From Helicobacter sp. MIT 00-7814 (lineage in GTDB: Bacteria; Campylobacterota; Campylobacteria; Campylobacterales; Helicobacteraceae), in assembly GCF_003364115.1 (NCBI RefSeq), contig NZ_NXLL01000015.1:1-50767 (forward strand): 50,767 nt of DNA, given 5' to 3'. The notes under the pieces are model-generated. The model made no database searches, was not told where the DNA came from, and saw only the letters and a program-made list of their open reading frames with translations. This document shows, in pieces, positions 24,918 to 32,861 of this stretch (positions are counted from its first letter, which is position 1; each line of letters opens with the position of its first letter). The translations under genes and the position numbers were made by a program.

Positions 24918-25904
24918 TTAGAGAAGTAGCACAATGCCCGTAATTAGGACATTAAGTAGCGCCAAAGGAAGCATTACTTTCCAACATGCCTTAAAAAGCT
25001 GATCTGGGCGCACATGTGGGAATGTCGCCCGCACCCACATAAACAAAAAGATGAAAAACACCACTTTCAAAAGTATCGCAATGCCCCCGGGGATAAAGCC
25101 CAAATCATTGAATCCACCAAAAAAGATAAGCGAAAATACAAAGCACATCGCAATCATACTCGCATACTCCCCGATAAAAAACATACCCCATTTAAGCCCG
25201 CTGTATTCCGTGCAGTAGCCCGCTACAATCTCCGCCTCGTGCTCTAGCAAGTCAAAAGGCGTGCGGTTAAGCTCGATAAACGCCGCACAGGCAAAAAGCA
25301 CAAACGCAAGCGGCTGCTTAAAAACAAGCCACTCGCTAAAGCTCCCTTGATAGGCGTTGATATCAATGAGCGAAAGCGAGCCAACAAGCATAAGCGGTGC
25401 GAGCAAGCTAAGTCCCATAATCATCTCAAAACTAAGAAACTGCAATGCCGCGCGCGCACCGCCCAAAAGCGCGTATTTGCTATGCGAGCTAAGCCCGGCT
25501 AAAATAGGCGCATAAATCCCGCATGCGCTCACGCTTAGCACAAACAAGATTCCCACATTAATATCCGCGATAATTGGGCGGATAGTCATTCCAAAAAGCT
25601 CAAATTCTGGGAAAAATGGAATCGCCGCCATCGCCACAAACGCGCTCACCGCAGCGATTGTCGGAGCTGCCATAAAAATAAGGCGATTTGCTTTTAGCGG
25701 GATAATATCTTCTTTTGCAAAAAGCTTAATCCCATCAGCCAGCACTTGCAAAAGCCCAAAAGGTCCGACATAATGCGGTCCCAAACGCCATTGAAAAAAT
25801 CCCAAAATCTTGCGCTCTAAATAAGTCCCAAAGCCCGCAAGTGCGGAAAAAATCAACAGCACAATAAGAATCTTAATAAGCGTTTCGATGATAAAATAAC
25901 TCAT
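24918..25904 (-). CDS. nuoH: Complex I subunit H
   Basis: NuoH is the eight-helix membrane subunit that anchors the peripheral arm and forms part of the quinone chamber. The 328-residue product has the conserved ERKILGFFQWRLGPHYVGPFG (a 21-residue block at about 30-50, of which ERK and RxGP are the key residues), FELNRTPFDL-like ELNRTPFDLLEHEAE with the acidic quinone-site residues, and RATFPHVRPDQLFK near the end. Length is usual. Its ATG overlaps the nuoG stop by 4 bp (ATGA), suggesting translational coupling. A 2-bp gap or less separates it from nuoI's possible start region. Confidence 0.96.
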   Translation of the reverse strand: MSYFIIETLIKILIVLLIFSALAGFGTYLERKILGFFQWRLGPHYVGPFGLLQVLADGIKLFAKEDIIPLKANRLIFMAAPTIAAVSAFVAMAAIPFFPEFELFGMTIRPIIADINVGILFVLSVSACGIYAPILAGLSSHSKYALLGGARAALQFLSFEMIMGLSLLAPLMLVGSLSLIDINAYQGSFSEWLVFKQPLAFVLFACAAFIELNRTPFDLLEHEAEIVAGYCTEYSGLKWGMFFIGEYASMIAMCFVFSLIFFGGFNDLGFIPGGIAILLKVVFFIFLFMWVRATFPHVRPDQLFKACWKVMLPLALLNVLITGIVLLL

Positions 25905-28336
25905 GCATTTCCTTTGGCGTTGGGATTAGAATCTGCGCTTTCATACTTCAAACTCGCATACAAGCTTCCTTTGAAAATCTCATGCGCATTTTCTAGTAAA
26001 GGAGAAATGACGAAAAATTCTCCTTCTAAATCATAGTCAATATACGCATTTGCGCTAATTGTGGCACCTTTGGGATCTTTCAAAATTAAAGGCGCGCTAG
26101 ATTCTATATTTTGAGCCTCGGCAAATTCCTTTGACACATAAATACCAACTTTATTTTGCAAATTTTTGCTCGCGCGCGCGGTGATTTCATTGAAATGCGA
26201 AGGTGAATGACACAAAAGCGCGTTTGCAGATTCTGTGATTTGCGCGCGAGGGCTAAAATGCAAATGCGAAATTTTTAGCGTAGCAAAAAAATCTTTCCCC
26301 AAAGGCACGCCACGCGCGGGGCTTCCGTCATTTTTATAATAATTTGGCAAATCCTGTAGGCTATTTTTGCTAGCATTTGCAAAGCCTGTGTTTAGCTCTT
26401 GCAAATATGACGTGTAATCGCTCAAAAACGCGCTATTTTGGGAATCTAGCGCATGCGCGACATCGCCCAAATCAAAGCCATCATAAGGCAGGCTCGGGCG
26501 CAGTGGCAAAAGATTTAAAGAAAGATTAACCACACTTCCTTCAATCTGTGTGTGCGCTGGCAGGGCAAAATCCGGCGCATTTGAAATATGAGCGCTCTTT
26601 GTAAGCCCTTGTGGCGTGGATTCTAAAGATTCTGTGGATTCTATAAAATCCACAGAATCCGCAATGCCAAAAGAATCTAAAACATTAGAATCTAGCACAT
26701 ACTGCGCGCTCACACCTTGCAAACTCCGCGCACGCACGCCCACAAGCGCGCTTTGTGGCGTGATTTCCGTGCAGTCATCTAACTGCAAGATTCCAAGCAT
26801 TCCAAGCGCATTGCCAAAAGGCGGAATGCAAAGAATCTCAAAGCCAAATTCCTTGCCAAGCATACTTAGATTCTGTGCGATTTCTTGCGCGTTTGCGTCC
26901 TTATACGCTTCTTCGCCAACCAAAATCACGCCATTAATGCGCGCATTTTCAAAAAGATTCTTATTAAAAAAGCTCGCTTCATTTGGCTCAACTTCCGCGC
27001 TTTGGGCTAGTCGCGCTTTGATTTGCCCCAAAGTCTCTAAGAGCGCATTTGGCGCGTAAGTCTCAACTAACACACTTCTATGCAAACGCGCCAAAATCTT
27101 TGATTTTATCGGGTGGAAAGAGGCGAAGGCAAAGCCTTTGTTAAATTTTAGCAATTTATTAATTTTATAGCGCAAAGTAGGCGCGCTAGATTCTAATCTC
27201 ACGCCGATACTTAGCGCACAGCTGGCATTCTCTAAGGATTCTAAGCTTGCAAGTTTTGTGCCATTTGTTTGCAGAATCTTTAAAAACGCGCCAAAGTCCT
27301 GCGCGCTTTTATTATAAAGCTTCAAATGAAAATGTTTTTGCAAAATATGCAAAATCGCTAGCTCTTCATTATTGCAAGTATCGCCCACAATCACACCTTG
27401 CGCGTTTTTGAAAGCTTGCAAGGCATCTTTCAAATCGCCTTTTTTGTGACTTTTTTCATCATTTGCAAAGCGCCCGCTCCCGCATATTGGCTCAAACTCA
27501 AAGTCATTGCTGATGCGATAGATTTTTTGCGCACCTTTTAGGTTATGATGTCGCGATTCCGCGATGATGAGACAGCCCATGGCGCAGTGCGTGCAGGTTG
27601 TGTAGGTTTTGCGAAGTTCCCACGCATTCGCGCTGTATTTGAAATCCTTCACAATAAGTGCGCCCACCGGACACACGCTCGCACACTCCGCACAGTCATA
27701 GCAAGGCGTTTCGCCCACAAAGCCAATTACGCCTTTTTGCTTGCGATTCCACACGCTGAGCGCATCTTTTGGCATTCTCTCTTTCCATAGCACGCTATCT
27801 AGCGGGGTGAAATCCGCCTTCTGCGCTTTCAAATTCGCCTCGCCTAGATTATCCTTGCAAGTGGTTACGCAACGCTCACACATAATACAAAGATTTGGAT
27901 CATACGCCACTTTTCCCCAAGAATCATGCGCCTTTGGGGAATCTGCGATGAAATACTCCTGCGCGCGGACATTAAATTTAAGCGTGTAGTTTTGCAATTC
28001 ACACTCGCCACTTTTATCGCACACACCACACTGCAAGGGGTGATTGACATCATAAGCTTGCAAAATCGCCCTGCGCTCGTTATTGATTTCATCAGTGTGA
28101 GTGAGAATCTGCATGCCCTCCTTCACCTTTGCCGAGCAGGCATACGCGCGCTTGCCATCGACTTCTACCATACAAAGCTTACAGGCAAGCGTTGGCGAGC
28201 ATTTGCTCACATAGCAAATCGCTGGAATCTCAATCCCCTCACGGCGCGCCACTTGCAAAATTGTCTCATTTTCAGCACAGGCAATTTCCCTGCCATTAAT
28301 GTGGATTCTAAGCTCTTGTGTTATTTGCTCTTGCAT
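25901..28336 (-). CDS. nuoG: Complex I subunit G (iron-sulfur protein)
   Basis: NuoG carries the electron-entry clusters of complex I. The N-terminal [2Fe-2S] ferredoxin domain is visible (CYVSKCSPTLACKLC, about residues 41-55), followed by HPLQCGVCDKSGECELQ for the [4Fe-4S] cluster with a His ligand, CIMCERCVTTC, CYDCAECASVC, and CTHCAMGC of the extra cluster. The C-terminal half (about 290-811) is a much-diverged molybdopterin-oxidoreductase-like domain with no cofactor motif, interrupted by a Ser/Glu-rich stretch (about 557-578). In H. pylori the NADH-binding NuoF is absent, and NuoG is thought to receive electrons from a flavodoxin through the small neighbouring subunits. ATG 28336 overlaps the NuoF-like gene by 16 bp. 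Confidence 0.94.
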   Translation of the reverse strand: MQEQITQELRIHINGREIACAENETILQVARREGIEIPAICYVSKCSPTLACKLCMVEVDGKRAYACSAKVKEGMQILTHTDEINNERRAILQAYDVNHPLQCGVCDKSGECELQNYTLKFNVRAQEYFIADSPKAHDSWGKVAYDPNLCIMCERCVTTCKDNLGEANLKAQKADFTPLDSVLWKERMPKDALSVWNRKQKGVIGFVGETPCYDCAECASVCPVGALIVKDFKYSANAWELRKTYTTCTHCAMGCLIIAESRHHNLKGAQKIYRISNDFEFEPICGSGRFANDEKSHKKGDLKDALQAFKNAQGVIVGDTCNNEELAILHILQKHFHLKLYNKSAQDFGAFLKILQTNGTKLASLESLENASCALSIGVRLESSAPTLRYKINKLLKFNKGFAFASFHPIKSKILARLHRSVLVETYAPNALLETLGQIKARLAQSAEVEPNEASFFNKNLFENARINGVILVGEEAYKDANAQEIAQNLSMLGKEFGFEILCIPPFGNALGMLGILQLDDCTEITPQSALVGVRARSLQGVSAQYVLDSNVLDSFGIADSVDFIESTESLESTPQGLTKSAHISNAPDFALPAHTQIEGSVVNLSLNLLPLRPSLPYDGFDLGDVAHALDSQNSAFLSDYTSYLQELNTGFANASKNSLQDLPNYYKNDGSPARGVPLGKDFFATLKISHLHFSPRAQITESANALLCHSPSHFNEITARASKNLQNKVGIYVSKEFAEAQNIESSAPLILKDPKGATISANAYIDYDLEGEFFVISPLLENAHEIFKGSLYASLKYESADSNPNAKGNA
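26631..26656. repeat. Perfect 10-bp inverted repeat and motif cluster inside nuoG
   Basis: TCTGTGGATT, a 6-nt spacer CTATAA, then AATCCACAGA form a perfect hairpin within the coding sequence. Within about 75 bp around it (26618-26692) there are six GATTCT/AGAATC copies. They encode the Ser/Glu/Asp-rich insert of NuoG. Confidence 0.7.
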
Positions 28337-29154
28337 GTGTGCGCCTCGTGTTGGTATTTGGTAAGTGAGAGAATCTTTTTATACGGATAGCCCAAAAGCT
28401 GGGGCGTGCCAAGCAGGGCGATTGTGCCTTTGAGATTCTCTTGAAAAATAATTTTTAGCCTTGTGTCTTTTGCGCCTTCTAAGCGCAAGTCGATTTTATT
28501 GCCATCTTGGATTTTATACATCATACTAAAACTGCGCGGGACATAGAGTTTGTCCGCCTCAAGGCTATCGGTGCTAAGATACACAAATGCGCCGTTATTC
28601 TCCGGCAGAGATTCTAACGCATTAAGATTAAGCAAAAACTCGCTTGTAAAATCCCCCGCAGGTGCATTTGTGCTAAATTCTTTACTTAAATCCTGCATGT
28701 AAAAAACCACCTTGCGCTTTTTGGCAATAAATCCTAGCAAATGCGCGATGAGCTCACTTTGTGCGTGCAAATACAAATCACGCCCAAGCAAAATCGCAAG
28801 CGGATCGCTTGTGTCCGCATAGCGGTTTAAAAACTCGATTTCCTCTTCAGAAATGTTGCTTTCACTCGCCAAATAGCCAATGTCAAGATTCTTAAATTCT
28901 GGTGACAAAAGATCTTGCGCCAAAAGTGCCACACACAAAAGCGCGCTTACGCCGTATTCCGTGCCTATCTCATAGCGGAAGTTTTGCATATTGCAAAAAA
29001 ATGGGTGTAACACGATGCCATCTTCTTCGAGAATCTCACTTGCAAGCGGTGCGAAAAGCCCAAAGCTAAGCGCGCGCGTATATTTCTCGCGCCTAAAGTT
29101 ATTTAGTGGCATAACGCTAGCATTTTGCGCGATGAGTGAGAGAAAATTATTCAT
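28321..29154 (-). CDS. Campylobacterota-specific complex I subunit in the NuoF position (HP1265-like)
   Basis: In H. pylori the gene between the NuoE-position gene and nuoG encodes a protein unrelated to the NADH-binding NuoF. This 277-residue product occupies the same place and has no NuoF features: no GxGGxGFPTG nucleotide-binding loop and no four-cysteine N3 cluster motif. It is soluble, mixed alpha/beta, with few cysteines. It is inferred to help dock a non-NADH electron donor, probably flavodoxin or ferredoxin. The assignment is by position and by the negative features; direct homology to HP1265 needs an alignment. ATG 29154 overlaps the upstream gene as ATGA, and the end overlaps nuoG by 16 bp, which argues for tight coupling. 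Confidence 0.75.
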   Translation of the reverse strand: MNNFLSLIAQNASVMPLNNFRREKYTRALSFGLFAPLASEILEEDGIVLHPFFCNMQNFRYEIGTEYGVSALLCVALLAQDLLSPEFKNLDIGYLASESNISEEEIEFLNRYADTSDPLAILLGRDLYLHAQSELIAHLLGFIAKKRKVVFYMQDLSKEFSTNAPAGDFTSEFLLNLNALESLPENNGAFVYLSTDSLEADKLYVPRSFSMMYKIQDGNKIDLRLEGAKDTRLKIIFQENLKGTIALLGTPQLLGYPYKKILSLTKYQHEAHTCKSK

Positions 29155-29489
29155 TTTATAGCCTCGTGAGATTCTGTATTTGCGCCCTGCGCCTTTGCGC
29201 CACTTTGCGCGTCTGTAGAATCTTGCGTATTTAGAGAATCTGCCTTTTGCGCCAAGCTTTCATTTTGCACCTTCCGCACAATCAATGTCCAATCCCTTTC
29301 ATTAAAGCGGATTGAGTTTAGAATCTGCGCACCACACTCCTGCGCGCTTTGGCTTGCTTTGTGCGTGTTTTCAAATACATCTGCTTCAAAGAGAAAAAAG
29401 CTCACCTCGCCAATCTTACTTTGTGTCACTAGCTCTTTTAAGCGCGGTAAAAAGTCATTATGCAAATGGCGCAAATCAAATCGCTTCAT
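29151..29489 (-). CDS. Campylobacterota-specific small complex I subunit in the NuoE position (HP1264-like)
   Basis: This 112-residue protein lies where nuoE is normally found but lacks the thioredoxin-like [2Fe-2S] cysteine pattern of NuoE; it has one cysteine. The first about 75 residues (MKRFDLRHLHNDFLPRLKEL onward) are the conserved part. The last about 40 (SLAQKADSLNTQDSTDAQSG and on) form a low-complexity Ala/Gln/Ser/Asp tail. Such proteins are found only in NADH-independent complex I of Campylobacterota. An upstream in-frame start at 29519 exists, but ATG 29489 follows AAGGGAG and is preferred. nuoD ends 10 bp upstream. Confidence 0.75.
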   Translation of the reverse strand: MKRFDLRHLHNDFLPRLKELVTQSKIGEVSFFLFEADVFENTHKASQSAQECGAQILNSIRFNERDWTLIVRKVQNESLAQKADSLNTQDSTDAQSGAKAQGANTESHEAIK

Positions 29490-29499
29490 TTTTTCTCCC

Positions 29500-30729
29500 T
29501 TATCTATCCACTTCGCCAAAAATCATATTCAAACTCCCAATAATCGTCACTACATCTGCCAAATAATGCCCCACAAGCAAATCCTGCAAAACGCCTGTGT
29601 GATAAAAACACGGCGCACGCACTTTCAATCTATGCGGATAAGGCGCACCTTGAGAGTTGATAAAAAAGCCAAGCTCACCGCGCGGGGATTCTGTAGGGAC
29701 ATACACTTCGCCAACAGGCGGGCGCATGCCTTGTGTCACAAGCACAAAATGTTGCATAAGCGAGTAATTTTGACTCATAATATCCTCTTTTGGCGCGGAA
29801 ATATAGCGCGCATCTTGCGCCATTATGGGCGTTGGGCTTGATTTATAAATTTCAATTGCTTGTCTAATAAGCTTTGCGGATTCTCTAATTTCCTCCATAT
29901 AGAGGCGATAGCGCGCGTAGCAATCTTTAGAATCCGCCATCGGCACGCGAAAATCTAGCTTATCATAAATCCCATAAGGCTCGCTTTTCCTAATATCCAC
30001 TTCTATGCCACTTCCACGCGCCACGATGCCACTTAAACCCCAAGCTTTTACAAGATTTTCATCAATCACGCCGACATTTTCCAACCTCGCGCGCCAGATT
30101 CTATTATTATCAAGTAAGCCCTCGATGAGCTCCACCGTCTTTGGCATAGAATCTAAAAAGTGCAAAATCTTAGGAATAAAATCTTTTGGCAAATCAAGTG
30201 GCACGCCGCCGATTCTCATCGCATTATGCGTAAGCCTCGCGCCACAATAATCCTCCATCAAATCCAACCCATATTCGCGCTCTTTAAACGCATACAAGAA
30301 TATTGAGAGCGCGCCGACATCCATTCCATGCACGCCGATAAAAAAGATATGCGAGATAATGCGCGAAAGCTCAAGTAAAATCACGCGTATAGCCTCCGCG
30401 CGCAGTGGCACCTCAACGCCGATAAGCTTTTCCACGCTAAGCGCAAAGGCGTAGTTGCTATTCACCGCTGCGATATAATCAAGCCTATCAGTTGTGGGCA
30501 TAAACTCATTGTAAATCATATTTTCCGCAAGCTTTTCCACGCCTCTATGCAGATAGCCAATATCAGGTGTGGCTTTTACCACGCGCTCATTATCAAGCTC
30601 CAAAATTAGGCGCAATTGCCCGTGCGCGCTGGGGTGCTGGGGACCGAAATTGACAATGAGTTGAGAATCCTCCCTCTCAAAAAAGATATTCTCAAAGCTG
30701 GGATTGAGCCGTGTATAAACTTGAGCCAT
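29500..30729 (-). CDS. nuoD: Complex I subunit D (49-kDa homologue)
   Basis: NuoD forms the quinone-binding pocket with NuoB. The 409-residue product has [19 protein letters not shown] near the N-terminus, [12 protein letters not shown], and the conserved end [19 protein letters not shown] followed by [16 protein letters not shown]. It is related to the large subunit of [NiFe] hydrogenases but lacks the metal-binding cysteines, as expected for NuoD. It starts 2 bp after nuoC. It is separate from NuoC rather than fused as in E. coli. Confidence 0.97.
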   Translation of the reverse strand: MAQVYTRLNPSFENIFFEREDSQLIVNFGPQHPSAHGQLRLILELDNERVVKATPDIGYLHRGVEKLAENMIYNEFMPTTDRLDYIAAVNSNYAFALSVEKLIGVEVPLRAEAIRVILLELSRIISHIFFIGVHGMDVGALSIFLYAFKEREYGLDLMEDYCGARLTHNAMRIGGVPLDLPKDFIPKILHFLDSMPKTVELIEGLLDNNRIWRARLENVGVIDENLVKAWGLSGIVARGSGIEVDIRKSEPYGIYDKLDFRVPMADSKDCYARYRLYMEEIRESAKLIRQAIEIYKSSPTPIMAQDARYISAPKEDIMSQNYSLMQHFVLVTQGMRPPVGEVYVPTESPRGELGFFINSQGAPYPHRLKVRAPCFYHTGVLQDLLVGHYLADVVTIIGSLNMIFGEVDR

Positions 30730-30731
30730 AT

Positions 30732-31538
30732 TTAACGCCTTTTATCCAAATGTTTTGGTGTTTTAGAGAAGTTTTTCAAAAACAGCGGGCGGGAGGATTC
30801 TTGATATGGGAATCTATGCAGATTCTCATTTTGTGAATCGCTTGTTGTCTCAATACCCTGCACGCTAGGCTCTAAACCAATTTGCGCGAAATTAAGCGTA
30901 TCGCCCCTATCAATGCGCGCGCTATCCCTCTGCTCTGCTCCGATAATCTCGCGATATTCCTTGCCAAAGATTCTATCCACTTCATACCATGCGGCGTTTT
31001 CATCGCCTTTGAGCGGATAGGATTTTTGCAATGGGTATCCCACCCAATCCTCTGGCATTAAGATTCTGCGCAAATCCTTATGTCCGCTAAAAACAATCCC
31101 AAACATATCATAACACTCGCGCTCCGCCCAATCCGCGCTACGATACAAGCCATAAAGCGAATCTATGCACTCGCCATTTTTAAGCGTTGTTTTGACTTTT
31201 AGGCGTGAGATTTTGCGCCCGTTATTTTCATAGCGCAATGTGAGATAAAATAGCTCAAACTCCCCGCGTGAGCTCAAAAAATCAATCGCGCTCATTTCTG
31301 TAAGCACCTCAAAGCCAAGATTTTTTAACCTTGTGAAAAGCTCTAAAATATTTTGAGAATCCACCCAAATCGTATCAAGCCCTGCTTCATTGTAAGAATC
31401 TTTCACAAGCGCGCCTAGCTCTTTTAGCAATTCCTTTTGGTGCAATTCCTCGTGTGGTAGGCTTTGGGCAACATCAAAGCGGTTGGTGTAATACGCGCTT
31501 TTTTGCTTGTTTTGGGAATCAAAGTTGTTTTTTATCAT
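30732..31538 (-). CDS. nuoC: Complex I subunit C (30-kDa homologue)
   Basis: NuoC is a structural subunit of the peripheral arm that contacts NuoD. The 268-residue product contains the family signature [20 protein letters not shown] followed by [18 protein letters not shown]. It is longer than the usual 200 or so residues because of a C-terminal extension (about residues 210-268) and an N-terminal stretch of about 40 residues ([20 protein letters not shown]). ATG 31538 lies 27 bp after nuoB. The fold assignment is secure. Confidence 0.95.
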   Translation of the reverse strand: MIKNNFDSQNKQKSAYYTNRFDVAQSLPHEELHQKELLKELGALVKDSYNEAGLDTIWVDSQNILELFTRLKNLGFEVLTEMSAIDFLSSRGEFELFYLTLRYENNGRKISRLKVKTTLKNGECIDSLYGLYRSADWAERECYDMFGIVFSGHKDLRRILMPEDWVGYPLQKSYPLKGDENAAWYEVDRIFGKEYREIIGAEQRDSARIDRGDTLNFAQIGLEPSVQGIETTSDSQNENLHRFPYQESSRPLFLKNFSKTPKHLDKRR

Positions 31539-31565
31539 CGCTAGATTTTCCTTAAATTTAGATTC

Positions 31566-32072
31566 TCACACTATGCGCGGGGCTTTACGCGCGTAGGCTG
31601 GCTTTGATCTGATATATTGTTGCAAAAGCAAAACCGCGTATTGTAGCGTCTCTGGGCGTGGCGCACAACCGGGCAAGTAAATATCCACAGGGATAATTCT
31701 ATCCACGCCCTGCACAGTTGCGTAGGTATTAAACATACCGCCGGTATTCGCACAGCTCCCCATGGAAATCACCCACCTAGGCTCTGGCATTTGATCATAA
31801 AGTCGGCGCACAAATTCCGCGTGCTTTTTAGTAACCGTGCCCGCGATAATCATCAAATCACTCTGCCGTGGCGAAGCACGAAAAATCGTCCCAAATCTAT
31901 CCAAATCATACCTCGCGCCACCTGCTGCCATCATCTCAATCGCACAGCACGCCAAACCATAAGTCATGCCCCACAGCGAGTTGCTCCGCCCCCAATTGAG
32001 AATCTTATCCACCGTGGTGAGCATAAGCGGAAGCCCGCTATTTTGCAAATAATTTATTTTATGTTCTGCCAT
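31566..32072 (-). CDS. nuoB: Complex I subunit B (cluster N2)
   Basis: NuoB holds [4Fe-4S] cluster N2, the last cluster before quinone. The cysteine ligands are visible in [12 protein letters not shown] (tandem Cys, about residues 37-48), in SCANTGG and in LPGCAPRPE. The 168-residue length is typical. The ORF is open 7 codons further upstream, but ATG 32072 ([13 protein letters not shown]) has AGGAG at 7 nt and is chosen. It overlaps nuoA by 19 bp. Confidence 0.97.
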   Translation of the reverse strand: MAEHKINYLQNSGLPLMLTTVDKILNWGRSNSLWGMTYGLACCAIEMMAAGGARYDLDRFGTIFRASPRQSDLMIIAGTVTKKHAEFVRRLYDQMPEPRWVISMGSCANTGGMFNTYATVQGVDRIIPVDIYLPGCAPRPETLQYAVLLLQQYIRSKPAYARKAPRIV

Positions 32073-32458
32073 GTGAGCGCTCCTTTTTTCCATGCATACA
32101 CAAAGCCAAGCACGAGCAACGCGACAAAACTTAGCATTTCAAACGCGATAAATCCCCCAAGTCCCAAAGACTTAAAAAACTTAAAATCAATCGCCCATGG
32201 AATCATAAAAATCACTTCAATATCAAACAAAATAAACAACAGCGCAAGAAGAAAAAAATGCGCTGAAATCGTGTTTTTCTGCATATTTGGCAATACACCG
32301 CTTTCATAAGGGGAAAGTTTGAGCTTTTCTCTGTCTTTTTTGGCAAGTGCGCGCGAGATGATTCTTTGCAAATACAGCGTCCCGCTAAACGCCACCACAG
32401 TTATAACAAGCAACAGCAAAACCCCAAGGTAAGGGTATGGAAAGGTTGAATGAGTCAT
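32054..32458 (-). CDS. nuoA: Complex I subunit A
   Basis: NuoA is a three-helix membrane subunit near the quinone site. The 134-residue product has the conserved motif [11 protein letters not shown] in the first loop and [20 protein letters not shown] in the second helix, with the acidic DIE residues. ATG 32458 ([15 protein letters not shown]) follows AAGG at 8 nt; the ORF is open 22 codons further upstream, without a ribosome-binding site. It is the first gene of the nuo operon. Confidence 0.96.
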   Translation of the reverse strand: MTHSTFPYPYLGVLLLLVITVVAFSGTLYLQRIISRALAKKDREKLKLSPYESGVLPNMQKNTISAHFFLLALLFILFDIEVIFMIPWAIDFKFFKSLGLGGFIAFEMLSFVALLVLGFVYAWKKGALTWQNIK

Positions 32459-32523
32459 TTCACAAGCCTTATTTATTGAATAAATTTGCACCCACAAAAC
32501 ACAGCACGCACAAAAAAAGCGCA

Positions 32524-32529
32524 ATTATA
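32524..32529 (-). promoter_or_regulatory. Candidate -10 box of the nuo-pflA operon
   Basis: The minus strand reads GGTTATAATTGCG, a perfect TATAAT 66 bp before the nuoA ATG, giving a leader of about 58 nt. No other plausible promoter precedes the 14 nuo genes and pflA, which are packed with gaps of 35 bp or less. Confidence 0.6.
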
Positions 32530-32861
32530 ACCCTCAAAGAGTTAGAATAAGTTTAGATTCTGAAAAATTCTGCAAACAAAATGTCCTAAGTAGAATGTGC
32601 CAAAAAATCCAAGAAAATACCAAAAAATACGAAAAAATCCCCACCATATTTGATGATTTCACCAAAAGTAACATTTTTGCATTGATTTTGCAATTTTGAT
32701 TTTCTTTCGCATTTAGGGGGATTGCTAAGGTTTATCAAATCATTTTCTAGCCTTTTACTATTTTAAAACCCCGCTTATAACTCCCTATATTTTTTGCCAC
32801 AGACGCTAAAAATTTAGCTACAATTAAGGCTTACCTAGAAATTAATTGTAAGGAGTGAGTG
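32530..32861. other. Divergent regulatory region between nuoA and ppk, with phased A-tracts
   Basis: No gene was found. Four A-tracts lie at 32602-32607, 32614-32617, 32622-32627 and 32632-32637, close to one helical turn apart, so the DNA is predicted to be curved 70-110 bp upstream of the nuo -10 box. A TACAAT box for ppk lies at 32819-32824. Confidence 0.55.
32819..32824 (+). promoter_or_regulatory. Candidate -10 box of ppk
   Basis: TTAGCTACAAT holds TACAAT preceded by GC, 38 bp before the start codon of ppk. Confidence 0.55.

Noticed and set aside
27926-28390. 154-aa ORF antisense to nuoG
   Set aside because: It overlaps the cysteine-rich N-terminus of NuoG, which is clearly real.
29359-29841. 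160-aa ORF antisense to nuoD and the NuoE-like gene
   Set aside because: It is a shadow of real genes; composition is biased and there is no family signal.
31791-32309. 172-aa ORF antisense to nuoA and nuoB
   Set aside because: It lies fully across two well-supported complex I genes, and its Lys/Asn/Ser-rich sequence is a frame shadow.
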